A stretch of DNA of 13,985 nucleotides from CAYSSG01 sp964433635. Lineage in GTDB: Bacteria > Atribacterota > Phoenicimicrobiia > Phoenicimicrobiales > Stramentimicrobiaceae. The notes beneath the pieces were generated by a model. The model was not told where the DNA came from and searched no databases. It worked only from the letters and a program-made list of their open reading frames with translations. The stretch covers positions 1 to 13,985 of the forward strand of contig CAYSSG010000046.1 of NCBI GenBank assembly GCA_964433635.1. Reading direction: 5' to 3'. Below, one piece after another: positions 4,867 to 13,824 of the stretch; the stretch's first letter is position 1, and each line of letters starts with the position of its first letter. The translations under genes and the position numbers were made by a program.

Positions 4867-6951
4867 TTAGATTACCTCTATCATATAAGAGTTTCTGGAG
4901 ATGATATACCCTTTTTTATTTTTCAATTTCATTTCAATATGATAGGGTCCTCTCTCTTTTAAATTTAACCTGACCGGTCCCTGTGACAGAGGTTGGTGAG
5001 AAAAACGTTTCACACTATTGGCAGAGATGTAGCCAGTCTCTATTTTCTTTTCTATTACGATGTTTTTATCTTTAAAAAAAGTAATTTCGGCATAGGTATT
5101 TTCACAATTATCCAGTGTATCATTAACGATCCAGATATTGGAAATTCCTATCGTTTTAATCGCATAAAGACTTATCTTTTCCCTATCCATATCCATACCA
5201 ATCAATATCGGCTGGTAGGCTGTTTTTAAGGTATAATATCCCTCTTTTGGTCTTCGGCAATAATCAACCACACTCCAGGTTATAGCATTCCAATTATCTA
5301 CGAACATAAATTGAAATATTCCGGTTATTTTAGAATATTTATTCTTACGATAATTTTCTATGGCATATTTTAACAATTTTGATTGATAGTCCTGGCTGTT
5401 TCTTATGAATTCTTCGATGGAATCACCTTTATCCACCCCGGCTACATTGAAGGTAGTATCATATTGAAAATCATGATAAGCCCATAGGGACCACTTAGGC
5501 GGCCAGAGTTCATCTTTATTCATCATTTCCCTCATTGTCTCCGCATTGGGGAGGGCTTGAGCCCCAAACTCATTGACAAAAGGAGCCCCTGGAAGTGAAC
5601 AAAACTCGTAATAATGAGTCCTGTACCAACCTGGATAGGGATGGTAGGCAAAATCAGAGGCTATATCAATATATCTGGTGGAATCTTTGACCTTTGCAGT
5701 TAAGTATAACAGCGGGTCAAGCGTATATCTATTTGCACTTGGCTCATTATGGCAGCACCAGACAGATATGCTGGGGTGATTATAAAATTGATCTATCATA
5801 TCCCCAATTTGACTAACCGCATTTTGAACAAATTCGTCACTCTCTTCATAACTCCATTGAAGAGGAAAATCCTGCCATATCAATATCCCGGCCTTATCGC
5901 AGGCATCATAAAATTCCCGGCGGTTAATATGGGCATGAACTCTTACCGCATTTACATTAGCTTCTTTTAGCATTTCAATATCTTTGTCTATCATTTTTTT
6001 ACTGTATTCGCTCAGCCATTGTGTAGGAATCATATTTGTTCCCCGAGGGAAGAACCTTTCGCCATTCAAATACCAGTTCCATTGGTTATCTATCTTTATT
6101 TCTCTTATTCCAAACTTCAGGGAACTTTCATCTAAAATGTTTCTTTTTGAATTTATAACAGTACATTTCAAAATATATAAAGATGGTTTCCCTCTGTCCC
6201 AGGTGGTCCATAATTTAGGCTTGTCGATCGTCTTTACCAGGTGAATATTATTCTGGCCTGAAGATAAAAAAATATGTTTGTCAATCTTAAGGTTATTCTC
6301 AAATCCCACTCCCGAAATTTCCAGTATGATTTCTATTTCCTGGGGTAAAACATCATTCGTCAAAGGCACCTCTATATCTAAGCGCGCACGCCCGTCTTTT
6401 AACAGTGAAGGAGATACTTTAACATTTTTACCCAAATGTATTTTGTTTTTTTCCTCAATGAATACCTCATTCCATATGCCTCCAGTATTTTTATCCTGTC
6501 CATATTCAGGATCCCAGCTGCCAGGACGAGTGTCATGATGATTGAATATCCCTTTGATTAGAAATTTCTTATCAGGCCAGACATCAACAGGTTCTATAGG
6601 TGAATCCACCTCGACTTCAAGAAGATTCTCTCCGTCTTTCAGCCTATCGGTTATCAGGAAAGAAAATTCCTGGAAGTACCCTTCGTGTTTTCCGATTAAC
6701 CTTCCATTCAGTTTCACCTGACAGAAGTAATCCACGCCTTTGAAGACCAGATCATAGTCCTTCTCTTTCTGAAGAGATATCAGGAATGTTTTTTTATAAT
6801 ATACCTTGCCACTGTGATTTAATCCTTGTAAATACCAATTAGAAGGAACCTGAATATCATGATATTCTTCTTTTTTATCCAAGCAATATTTCCATATTCC
6901 GTTAAGAGAATAAGTTTTCGAAGTTAAAAACTTCAATGAATCTCCTTTCAT
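4867..6951 (-). CDS. Glycoside hydrolase family 2, beta-mannosidase-like
   Basis: A 694-residue retaining exo-beta-glycosidase, cytoplasmic because it has no signal peptide. Residues ~12-165 form the jelly-roll sugar-binding domain (LNGIWKY, VPSNW, GGIWNEVFIE), ~170-283 the Ig-like domain ending in FGIREI, and ~284-590 the TIM barrel. The acid/base is E403 in CCHNEPS and the nucleophile is E461 in FVNEFGAQ. IWQDFPLQWSY and the WNAITWSVVDYCRRPKEGYY stretch are most like beta-mannosidase-type members, though galactosidase or glucuronidase activity cannot be excluded. It is the last gene of the operon, 10 bp after the phosphorylase gene. The ATG at 6951 lacks a ribosome-binding site, whereas a TTG at 6936 has AAAGGAG five bases upstream and may be the true start (689 residues). 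No terminator is visible before the transposase element. Confidence 0.88.
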   Translation of the reverse strand: MKGDSLKFLTSKTYSLNGIWKYCLDKKEEYHDIQVPSNWYLQGLNHSGKVYYKKTFLISLQKEKDYDLVFKGVDYFCQVKLNGRLIGKHEGYFQEFSFLITDRLKDGENLLEVEVDSPIEPVDVWPDKKFLIKGIFNHHDTRPGSWDPEYGQDKNTGGIWNEVFIEEKNKIHLGKNVKVSPSLLKDGRARLDIEVPLTNDVLPQEIEIILEISGVGFENNLKIDKHIFLSSGQNNIHLVKTIDKPKLWTTWDRGKPSLYILKCTVINSKRNILDESSLKFGIREIKIDNQWNWYLNGERFFPRGTNMIPTQWLSEYSKKMIDKDIEMLKEANVNAVRVHAHINRREFYDACDKAGILIWQDFPLQWSYEESDEFVQNAVSQIGDMIDQFYNHPSISVWCCHNEPSANRYTLDPLLYLTAKVKDSTRYIDIASDFAYHPYPGWYRTHYYEFCSLPGAPFVNEFGAQALPNAETMREMMNKDELWPPKWSLWAYHDFQYDTTFNVAGVDKGDSIEEFIRNSQDYQSKLLKYAIENYRKNKYSKITGIFQFMFVDNWNAITWSVVDYCRRPKEGYYTLKTAYQPILIGMDMDREKISLYAIKTIGISNIWIVNDTLDNCENTYAEITFFKDKNIVIEKKIETGYISANSVKRFSHQPLSQGPVRLNLKERGPYHIEMKLKNKKGYIISRNSYMIEVI

Positions 6952-6961
6952 TAAATCTTTG

Positions 6962-9409
6962 TTAATTATTTTTACCCAGGATTACTATCACTTCTAATTC
7001 TGTATCCTTCTTATGATAAGGAATTAAATTTCCTTTTACTAATTTTCCATTAATAAGAAGCTGTTTGACTCCCCTATTCACTCCCTCAGGATTTTTCACG
7101 CGAATATAATACTTTACTCCACGGAAAAAACGGTGAATTCTATACTCTTTCCAACTTTCAGGAATACAGGGGTCAACCAATAAACCCTGATAATCGGGTT
7201 TAATCCCCATAATAGCCTGGGTAATGGTCACAAAACTCCAGGCTGCTGTGCCGGTAAGCCAGGAATTTTTGGCTTCACCATAGGTCGGTGCATCTCGGCC
7301 AGCAATCATCTGAGCGTAAGCATAAGGCTCACACCGATACTTATGAATAAAATTCTCCTTGGTGCTGGGACAAATTTTTAAGTAATAAGTAAAAGCTTTG
7401 TCACCATTTCCTATTATCGTCTCGGCGATAGAAATCCAGAGATTATTATGACAAAATATCCCGGCATTTTCTTTATACCCTGGAGGATAAGTAGAAATTT
7501 CCCCTAAATTTAAATAGTAGCGAGTATAGGCAGGTTGAAGTGATATAATTCCATGGGGAGTTGATAAATATTTTTCCACGCTATCTAAAGCCATCCGGGC
7601 TCTATCATCTTCCAAGCCAACACCGCCTAAAATACACCAGCCCTGGGATTCAATAAATATTTTTCCCTCTCTGCATTCCTGGGAGCCTACTTTTTCCCCA
7701 TAATAATCATAAGCACGTAAAAACCACTTGCCATCCCACCCATACTTCTCAATAGCTTCTTTCATAAGTTGGCATTCTTTTTTTAGTTCATTAATCTTTT
7801 CTTCAGCGCCAAGCTGCTGGCAAAGCATGATTAGTTCGCGACAAGCATAGAGAAACAAACCGGCAATCATTACAGATTCTGCTACCCCTCCCTTTAGATC
7901 CCCGGCTGACTGAAAAGATTCTCCGGGCGCTTTGGAGAAACAATTGAGGTTCAGGCAATCATTCCAGTCAGCGTGACCGATAAGAGGAAGATGGTGGGGA
8001 CCCAGATTTTTCATGGTATAGTCAATGGAGGCATAAAGATGATCAAGAATAGTCGCTTCACTGTTGAGGACATCTGGATACCCGACGATTTCTTTGAGAA
8101 TGGAAAAATCCCCGGTTTCCTTTATATAAGCACAAGTAGAAACAATAAGCCATAATGGATCATCGTTAAATCCTTTGCCTATATTTTCGTTACCCTCCTT
8201 GGTTAAGGGTTGATACTGGTGATAACAATCTCCGCTAGAGAGCTGAATAGCAGCAAGATCCAGAATTCTTTCTCTTGCTCTTTCCGGAAAGATATGCATA
8301 AAACCAAGCAGATCCTGATTGGAATCCCGAAAGCCCATTCCACGCCCCATACCAGATTCATAGAAAGAAGCAGAACGAGACAGATTAAAATTGACAATGC
8401 ACTGATACTGATTCCAGATATTGATCATACGTTCCACATGTTCATTATCTATTCTCACCTGATACCGACTCAGCAGTTTGGTGCAATAGGCTTTCAACTC
8501 ATTCAATGCATCATCCACTACCGGGGTATCTTTGAAAAGCTCCAACTTATCCCATAATGGCCTTTTATTAATAATATCGGGAGCCGTAAATTTTTCATCT
8601 TCTTTGTTTTCCATATATCCTAATATAAAATGGAGCGTTCTATTTTGTCCGGGCTGGAGGAGGATATTGAGCTGATGAACTCCAACGGGAGCCCAACCGC
8701 TGGCCAGAGAATCAGTGCATCTTCCTTTGCTTACTGCTTGAGGATTTTCAAATCCATTATGAACCCCAATAAATGCATCACGGCTGGTATCAAATCCATC
8801 TATTCTTTGGCTGCAATTAAAATAGGCATAATGATTTCTTCTTTCCCGATATTCAGTTTTGTGAAAAATTGTATTATTTTCTACTTCTACTTCGCCTGTA
8901 TTGAAATTTCGTTGGAAATTAGTTATATCATCCATAGCATCCCAAAGGCAAAATTCAACGAAGGAAAAAAGGGTTAGCCTCTTTTCCTGCTCTCCATGAT
9001 TTGTTATTTTTACTTTCCATATTTCCAGATTCTCTCTGAGAGGAACAAAGTAAGAGACCTCTGCTTCCACATCATTTTTACGTCCCGTAATTACCGAATA
9101 GCCCAATCCATGGCGACAGGAGTAACGATCTAATGATGTGCAGGTTGGTTTCCACCCGGGATTCCAGATGGTATTGCCATCTTTAATATATAAATAGCGG
9201 CCGCCTGTGTCCATTGGAACATTGTTATAACGGTACCGTATTATCCGACGCAATTTAGCATCTAAATAAAAACTATATCCCCCTGCGGTATTGGAAATAA
9301 TTCCAAAATAGTTCTCGAATCCCAAATAGTTTATCCAGGGCAGGGGTGTATCCGGGCGGGTAATCATATACTCTTTTTTCACATCATCAAAATGTCCATA
9401 CGCATTCAT
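6962..9409 (-). CDS. cbp: Cellobiose phosphorylase (GH94)
   Basis: A cytoplasmic enzyme that splits cellobiose with phosphate into alpha-D-glucose 1-phosphate and glucose, saving one ATP per disaccharide. It is 815 residues long, close to the Cellulomonas (C. gilvus) enzyme (822), and recognisably collinear with it: N-terminal YGHFDD, PWINYLG, GGYSFYLDAKLRRIIRYRYN, SFVEFCLWDA, YHKTEYRERR-like, GRGMGFRDSNQDLLGF (356-371), HADWNDCLNLNCFS (480-493), YPPGYKENAGIFCHNN and EAKNSWLTGTAAW. D485 (D484 counted from the chosen ATG) is the expected general acid; the FRDSNQD segment holds the substrate-binding Arg and Asp. The ATG at 9409 is chosen, with AAGGA seven bases upstream; a TTG at 9412 is possible but less well spaced. 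Other GH94 specificities, such as laminaribiose or cellodextrin, are less likely. It lies 25 bp after the MalG-type permease gene. Confidence 0.93.
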   Translation of the reverse strand: MNAYGHFDDVKKEYMITRPDTPLPWINYLGFENYFGIISNTAGGYSFYLDAKLRRIIRYRYNNVPMDTGGRYLYIKDGNTIWNPGWKPTCTSLDRYSCRHGLGYSVITGRKNDVEAEVSYFVPLRENLEIWKVKITNHGEQEKRLTLFSFVEFCLWDAMDDITNFQRNFNTGEVEVENNTIFHKTEYRERRNHYAYFNCSQRIDGFDTSRDAFIGVHNGFENPQAVSKGRCTDSLASGWAPVGVHQLNILLQPGQNRTLHFILGYMENKEDEKFTAPDIINKRPLWDKLELFKDTPVVDDALNELKAYCTKLLSRYQVRIDNEHVERMINIWNQYQCIVNFNLSRSASFYESGMGRGMGFRDSNQDLLGFMHIFPERARERILDLAAIQLSSGDCYHQYQPLTKEGNENIGKGFNDDPLWLIVSTCAYIKETGDFSILKEIVGYPDVLNSEATILDHLYASIDYTMKNLGPHHLPLIGHADWNDCLNLNCFSKAPGESFQSAGDLKGGVAESVMIAGLFLYACRELIMLCQQLGAEEKINELKKECQLMKEAIEKYGWDGKWFLRAYDYYGEKVGSQECREGKIFIESQGWCILGGVGLEDDRARMALDSVEKYLSTPHGIISLQPAYTRYYLNLGEISTYPPGYKENAGIFCHNNLWISIAETIIGNGDKAFTYYLKICPSTKENFIHKYRCEPYAYAQMIAGRDAPTYGEAKNSWLTGTAAWSFVTITQAIMGIKPDYQGLLVDPCIPESWKEYRIHRFFRGVKYYIRVKNPEGVNRGVKQLLINGKLVKGNLIPYHKKDTELEVIVILGKNN

Positions 9410-9434
9410 CAATGTTTCCTTCTTGAAATATTTT

Positions 9435-10310
9435 TTATCCTTTAGTGGCTCCAGCTACGAGCCCTTGAATGAATTGTTTTTGTAACACTGTAAAAAATAT
9501 TAAAACGGGAAGGCTCACTAATATACAGGCAGCCATCATTCCTCCCCAACGGGCTTCCTGGGCAGTAATATACCTCAGGATACCGATAGCAACTGTTGTG
9601 GTTTCATTCCCGGTAAGCACTGAGGCAAATAACACTTCATTCCAGGCCATTATAAATCCATATATTCCAACCGCTACAATGCCCGGTTTCGCTAAGGGAA
9701 TGATGACTCTAAAAAGAGCCCCAACTTTCGTACATCCGTCAATTTGAGCTTGTTCATCTATCTCTCTGGGAATGGTGTTAAAATAACCTCGCAACATCCA
9801 TATAGAAAAAGGCAGAGAAAAAGAAGTGTAAGTAAAGATCATTCCCCAATAGGTATCTCTCATCGGAAGACCTGTAATCTTCCTTATCCAGATGAACATG
9901 ATAAAATAAGGAATCAGAAAAAGAATTCCGGGGAACATCTGGGTTGATAATACAGTTACACTATAGACAGTTCTTCCTGGAAAAGAAAAACGAGAGATGG
10001 CATAAGCAGCTAAAGTAGCAATAACAACAGAAAAAAACATTGTCCCCAGGCTTATTATTATACTGTTTTTAAAAAAATCAAATATTTTAACCTCTTTATT
10101 TACCGTCTTATAATTATCAATCGTAAAATGACGCGGTATCCAACTGGGCTCCTTCCCCGGTATTTTACTATCTGAAGCCTGTATTTCTAATCTTGTTTTA
10201 AACGAACCGGAGACCATCCAGGCAAAAGGGATTAACACCGATATTAAAATCATAATAACGGCAAAATACAAAAATATCCTTTCCGTTAATCTTTTTATGG
10301 TCCTATTCAA
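9435..10310 (-). CDS. Sugar ABC transporter permease, MalG type
   Basis: A 291-residue inner-membrane permease of the carbohydrate-uptake-1 family. It has about six hydrophobic helices, the first at ~12-34. After it comes a periplasmic loop containing FTIDNYKTV, typical of MalG homologues. The EAA loop that contacts the ATPase is at ~183-210 (EIDEQAQIDGCTKVGALF, then RVIIPLAKPG). The start is a TTG at 10310 with GGGGAGG seven bases upstream, and it overlaps the TGA of the preceding permease gene, so the two permeases are translationally coupled and should be made in equal amounts. Substrate is inferred from the cellobiose phosphorylase gene that follows. Confidence 0.93.
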   Translation of the reverse strand: MNRTIKRLTERIFLYFAVIMILISVLIPFAWMVSGSFKTRLEIQASDSKIPGKEPSWIPRHFTIDNYKTVNKEVKIFDFFKNSIIISLGTMFFSVVIATLAAYAISRFSFPGRTVYSVTVLSTQMFPGILFLIPYFIMFIWIRKITGLPMRDTYWGMIFTYTSFSLPFSIWMLRGYFNTIPREIDEQAQIDGCTKVGALFRVIIPLAKPGIVAVGIYGFIMAWNEVLFASVLTGNETTTVAIGILRYITAQEARWGGMMAACILVSLPVLIFFTVLQKQFIQGLVAGATKG

Positions 10311-11224
10311 TGCTCAACCTCCCCTGGCCGGATCTTTCTAATATACAAAATAGTGAAAATCAACATAATTGCCATCAAAACCACCGACATGGCTGCTCCA
10401 ATCCCGTAATGAAAAGAATCAAAAGCTGCTCTTAAAATAAGAGTAGAAGGAACTTCTGCTGCAATACCCGGATCTTGTCCCAGCATTACATAAAATTGAT
10501 TAAAAGCATTAAAATTCCATAGTGTGGATAATAGTATTAGAACGGAAGTTATAGGCATAAGAAGAGGGAAGGTAATACATCGAAACTGCTGCCACGGTGA
10601 AGCACCATCAATCTTAGCAGCATCATATAACTCAAGAGGAATAGTCTGTAATCCTGCTAATAAAATTAAACAGGTAAAAGGCCAACCTTTCCAAATACTA
10701 GCCACTATCACGGCATAGATAGATTTATCGCCAACTAACCAGACCTCTGCCTCTGAAATTAAACCCCAGGACATCAAATATTTATTTACGATCCCTATTC
10801 TTGATTGAAACATAAATCTCCAGATACTATAAGCTACTGAATCAGGAATAATATAAGGTAAAAGGATCAGCCCTCTCACAATGGTTCTCCCTATAAATTT
10901 CTTGTTTAAAAGTAAAGCGACTCCTAAACCGATCAAATAACCAACAAAGATTACCGTAATCCCGTAATAGGTTATGTTCCATAAAGAACGCAAAAATCGT
11001 CCCCCAGTTGGACTATTTACATTCAAGCCCTCTAAATAATTCCCAATCCCGACAAATGGAGCTTTAGACCAGTCACTAATGGTATATAAATCAAGACCAG
11101 TAAAACTAATGATAAATCCCCATATCATAGGAAGAATGTGCACTAAAATCATACAAATAAGAGCAGGTAAAATCAAATAATAGGCAATTCGATTTTTTTT
11201 TATTTTCTGAATAAATAAATGCAT
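10307..11224 (-). CDS. Sugar ABC transporter permease, MalF type
   Basis: A 305-residue inner-membrane permease pairing with the MalG-type protein encoded next. The first helix is at ~15-40, PFVGIGNYLE at ~56-65 is a MalF-family signature, and the EAA loop is at ~198-224 (ELYDAAKIDGASPWQQF, then RCITFPLLMP). It lacks the long extra periplasmic domain of enterobacterial MalF, as is usual outside that group. The ATG at 11224 lies in very AT-rich sequence with no Shine-Dalgarno motif, and no better-supported start is visible. This may be a deliberately weak initiation site, since the binding protein upstream is needed in excess. Confidence 0.92.
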   Translation of the reverse strand: MHLFIQKIKKNRIAYYLILPALICMILVHILPMIWGFIISFTGLDLYTISDWSKAPFVGIGNYLEGLNVNSPTGGRFLRSLWNITYYGITVIFVGYLIGLGVALLLNKKFIGRTIVRGLILLPYIIPDSVAYSIWRFMFQSRIGIVNKYLMSWGLISEAEVWLVGDKSIYAVIVASIWKGWPFTCLILLAGLQTIPLELYDAAKIDGASPWQQFRCITFPLLMPITSVLILLSTLWNFNAFNQFYVMLGQDPGIAAEVPSTLILRAAFDSFHYGIGAAMSVVLMAIMLIFTILYIRKIRPGEVEH

Positions 11225-11343
11225 ATTTTTTTAAAATTTTTAATCATATTTTTTCTAAGTATAGAATCTAGCATTCCAAATTATATTTCTAACCAGCGTT
11301 TAAATCTTTTTACCTGTTTAGCCTTGAATAACAAAAAACAAGG

Positions 11344-11387
11344 AGAGAAAACAGTCTTTCCTTTTTTGGTACTCAACTGTTTTCTCT
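11344..11387 (-). terminator. Stem-loop between binding-protein and permease genes (partial terminator or mRNA stabiliser)
   Basis: AGAGAAAACAGT (11344-11355) and ACTGTTTTCTCT (11376-11387) form a perfect 12-bp stem with a 20-base loop, 24 bp past the stop of the binding-protein gene. On the minus strand the stem is followed by CCTTG and six T's (11333-11338), a weak terminator arrangement. Such hairpins commonly raise binding-protein mRNA over permease mRNA, as between malE and malF. The remaining bases to 11225 are AT-rich with no convincing promoter. Confidence 0.65.
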
Positions 11388-11411
11388 TTTTGTTTAAACG
11401 AATCTATCTCT

Positions 11412-12665
11412 CTATTTCTCTTTCGTTAAAGCTCTATCAACTGCCGCAGCTGCCAGGTCTAAATATTCTTTCGCTGTATCTTCAGTATATTTTCCATTAA
11501 CGTAAGTACTTAAAATATTTTTAAATTCACTGACGACTGCATTTTCAATATCTCCCCAAACGCCTAATGGAGGATAAGCAGTGGCATAAGATAAAGTCTC
11601 TTTAAATACTTTCCAAACCCCGGTATTATAATAAGGATCTTCAAAGGCTTCAATCTTTGCGGGTAACATATGAGTCAGGTTCTTGGTATAATCAACCAGT
11701 GCCTGCTTTTCTATCAGGTAATTCACCCAGGCTTTTGCTGCTTCCTTGTGTTTGCTGTTGCCAAAAACGACTAAGTTGCTTCCACCTGAAAAGGAACCTT
11801 TGCCAACTGGACCCTTCGGGGGTTCGACAACACCATAATTCAAGGCAGGATTCTCGTCCTCAATATTTGCAATGTTCCATGGTCCCATGTAACACATTGC
11901 TACATTTCCATTGATAAAAGCAGAATCAGCTTGTGGTTGGTTGTATTCAGCACAGGCTTGATCTGCTAATCCCTTCCTGACTAAATCAACATACCATTGC
12001 ATTGCTATAATGCCTGCATCACCATTGAAGGTTGCTTTCTTCTGATCCGCACTTAACAGGTCACCTCCTGATTGCCATAAAAGAATAGCCCAGTTATGCA
12101 GTAGATCCCAGGCATTGGTCCCGGCCATGGCAAATGCTCTGCCTGTCCCAAATTTGGCATTTATTTTTTCTCCAGCTAGTACTAATTCATCCCAGGTTTT
12201 AGGTGGAACGGCCCCTGCTTCCTCAAACATATCTTTATTATAGAACAGGGCTCTGGTCTCCGCAAACCAGGGGACGCCATAGTAATGACCTTTGTAGCCA
12301 CATGATTCCAGGTTTGCAGCCATAAAGCTATCTGCGCCACCAAAATCATTGATATCAATCTGCTCTAACCCGCCAGTCGCAGCAAATTGCGGATTCCAGG
12401 TAGTACCAACCTGAGATACATCACATATTGGTTCGATGAGTGACATCGATATTCTTGACCATGCATCACCCCATCCAACTATCTCATAACTAACGGTGAT
12501 GCCAGTCTCCGCTTTGAAATCAGCTGCTGTTTTCTCTAACCAGGAAAGGTGGGTATCATCAGGTGCATTCGGCATAGCCCAAAAGACTATTGTTTCTTGA
12601 GCCCAGGCCATTCCTGTGGAAAGAAAAACCATGACTAACGCTAATAATATAGTTTTCTTGAACAT
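11412..12665 (-). CDS. Periplasmic sugar-binding protein of an ABC transporter (family 1)
   Basis: A 417-residue extracellular solute-binding protein. Residues 1-22 are a type I signal peptide (KK, hydrophobic core, cleavage after AWA22, then Gln-Glu) without a lipobox cysteine, which suggests a soluble periplasmic protein. Family 1 features include ETIVFWAMPNAPDD at the first strand, GIPW-like YGVPWFAETRALFYNKDMFEEAG (hinge region, ~129-151), PKTWDEL, and FINGNVAMCYMGPWNI, a hallmark of maltose- and cello-oligosaccharide-type binding proteins. Several aromatic residues (Trp, Tyr) could stack on sugar rings. The ATG at 12665 has GGGAGG ten bases upstream. It is the second gene of the operon, 88 bp after the repressor gene. 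Ligand inferred from context: cellobiose or a related beta-1,4 oligosaccharide. Confidence 0.93.
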   Translation of the reverse strand: MFKKTILLALVMVFLSTGMAWAQETIVFWAMPNAPDDTHLSWLEKTAADFKAETGITVSYEIVGWGDAWSRISMSLIEPICDVSQVGTTWNPQFAATGGLEQIDINDFGGADSFMAANLESCGYKGHYYGVPWFAETRALFYNKDMFEEAGAVPPKTWDELVLAGEKINAKFGTGRAFAMAGTNAWDLLHNWAILLWQSGGDLLSADQKKATFNGDAGIIAMQWYVDLVRKGLADQACAEYNQPQADSAFINGNVAMCYMGPWNIANIEDENPALNYGVVEPPKGPVGKGSFSGGSNLVVFGNSKHKEAAKAWVNYLIEKQALVDYTKNLTHMLPAKIEAFEDPYYNTGVWKVFKETLSYATAYPPLGVWGDIENAVVSEFKNILSTYVNGKYTEDTAKEYLDLAAAAVDRALTKEK

Positions 12666-12753
12666 TTTTTATTTTCCTCCCATTACCAATACCAGAACTT
12701 TTTTACACTTTAAAATAAATTGAATCACTTAGAATATTTTTTATCTCGATCCA

Positions 12754-13785
12754 TCACCCCCTATTCCTTGAAGAAAGAGAAATTGCAGATTCCCTCTTGA
12801 TTAACTCTACTGGAATGATAACTTGTCTTGGCGTTCTTCCTTTTTTATGGCTGGAAATTATCCGATCTAAGAGCAACTCGGCTGCTATTTTACCCATCTC
12901 TTCTCTTCTTTGTTTTATTGTAGTAAGCGGCGGAATAATATAAGGCGCGATATAACTATCATCAAACCCAACGATAGAAACTTCCCCAGGAATCGATATT
13001 CCTTTATCCATCAAAGCCTTAATAGCCCCAATCGCCATCTGATCATTCGTGGCAAACACGGCACTGAAATCTAATCCGTAAGTATCCAGATATTTTTTTA
13101 CACTTAAATACCCGCTATCTACGGTAAAATTTCCACTCAGGATAAATTGCGTCTTAATTTTTATTCCTTTACTTTTCAAAGCCCTTTTATATCCGTTAAA
13201 CCGTTCTTTAGAAGAATCAATAAAAGGAATTCCCTGGATGATTAAAATAGAAGAATGTCCAAGATTCAATAAATATTCTGTTGCCATGTATCCGCCACCG
13301 AAGTTATCTATTTTTACCGTATCAACGCTTAAGTCGTGCGGATCTCTATCCAGCAAAACGATATTATAACCTTCTTTTATTAAAGAATGAATATATTCAT
13401 CATCACCGCTGGTAGTGACCAGTATGGCCCCATCGACCTTCTTGGCCTTAAAAAAGTTAACTCCTACCAGTTCCTCTTTGATAATACGATGGTTTAATGA
13501 GATGATAACGTTATATCCTCTCTCTGCTGTCACTGATTCGATACCGTCTATTATTTCTCCGTAAAAGTCACCAAGCGCATCCGGTACTGCAATGCCAATA
13601 CATTTAGAAAGACTGGTCTTTAAACCACTTGCCATAGCAGAAGGAGAGTATCCCAATTCCTTGATTACTTTCAATACCAGCTTACGTGTCTTTGGAGAAA
13701 CACCATTATTTCCATTAAATACACGGGAAACGGTAGTAATGGAAACGTTTGCTTTTTTTGCCACATCTTTTATAGTAATATTCAT
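12754..13785 (-). CDS. LacI/GalR-family transcriptional repressor
   Basis: A 343-residue regulator of standard family length. Residues 1-~57 are the HTH and hinge helix (ITIKDVAKKANVSITTVSRV, then GYSPSAMASGLKT), followed by a periplasmic-binding-protein-like effector domain. Family signatures in that domain include KKVDGAILV, VKIDNFGGGYMATEYLL, FNGYKRAL, FAVFATND-like FSAVFATNDQMAIGAIKAL, VSIVGFDDSYIAPYIIPPLTTIKQ and the final AAELLLDRI. It is the first gene of the sugar operon, and an 18-bp palindrome overlapping the predicted transcription start lies 20 bp before its ATG, so it most likely represses itself and the downstream genes until a sugar such as cellobiose binds. The start ATG at 13785 is preceded by a weak AAGAG. 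The inducer is inferred. Confidence 0.94.
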   Translation of the reverse strand: MNITIKDVAKKANVSITTVSRVFNGNNGVSPKTRKLVLKVIKELGYSPSAMASGLKTSLSKCIGIAVPDALGDFYGEIIDGIESVTAERGYNVIISLNHRIIKEELVGVNFFKAKKVDGAILVTTSGDDEYIHSLIKEGYNIVLLDRDPHDLSVDTVKIDNFGGGYMATEYLLNLGHSSILIIQGIPFIDSSKERFNGYKRALKSKGIKIKTQFILSGNFTVDSGYLSVKKYLDTYGLDFSAVFATNDQMAIGAIKALMDKGISIPGEVSIVGFDDSYIAPYIIPPLTTIKQRREEMGKIAAELLLDRIISSHKKGRTPRQVIIPVELIKRESAISLSSRNRG

Positions 13786-13805
13786 ATTATATCTCTTTTC
13801 TTATG

Positions 13806-13823
13806 ATAGAAAACGTTTTCTAT
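13806..13823. promoter_or_regulatory. Perfect palindromic LacI-type operator
   Basis: ATAGAAAACGTTTTCTAT is an exact 18-bp palindrome with the central CG typical of LacI/GalR operators. It lies between the predicted -10 box and the repressor ATG and covers the expected transcription start near 13818. Bound repressor would therefore block initiation. No second copy was found upstream of the binding-protein or permease genes. Confidence 0.82.
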
Positions 13824-13824
13824 T

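Noticed and set aside
8210..8977. Plus-strand open frames of 115 codons inside the phosphorylase gene
   Set aside because: They are antisense to a strongly conserved GH94 coding region and show no ribosome-binding site or recognisable product.
13741..13752. AAACGTTT palindrome inside the repressor gene as a second operator
   Set aside because: It encodes the conserved Asn-Val-Ser of the helix-turn-helix and is symmetric over only eight central bases. A similar short AAACGTTT near 5004 in the GH2 gene is also likely chance.
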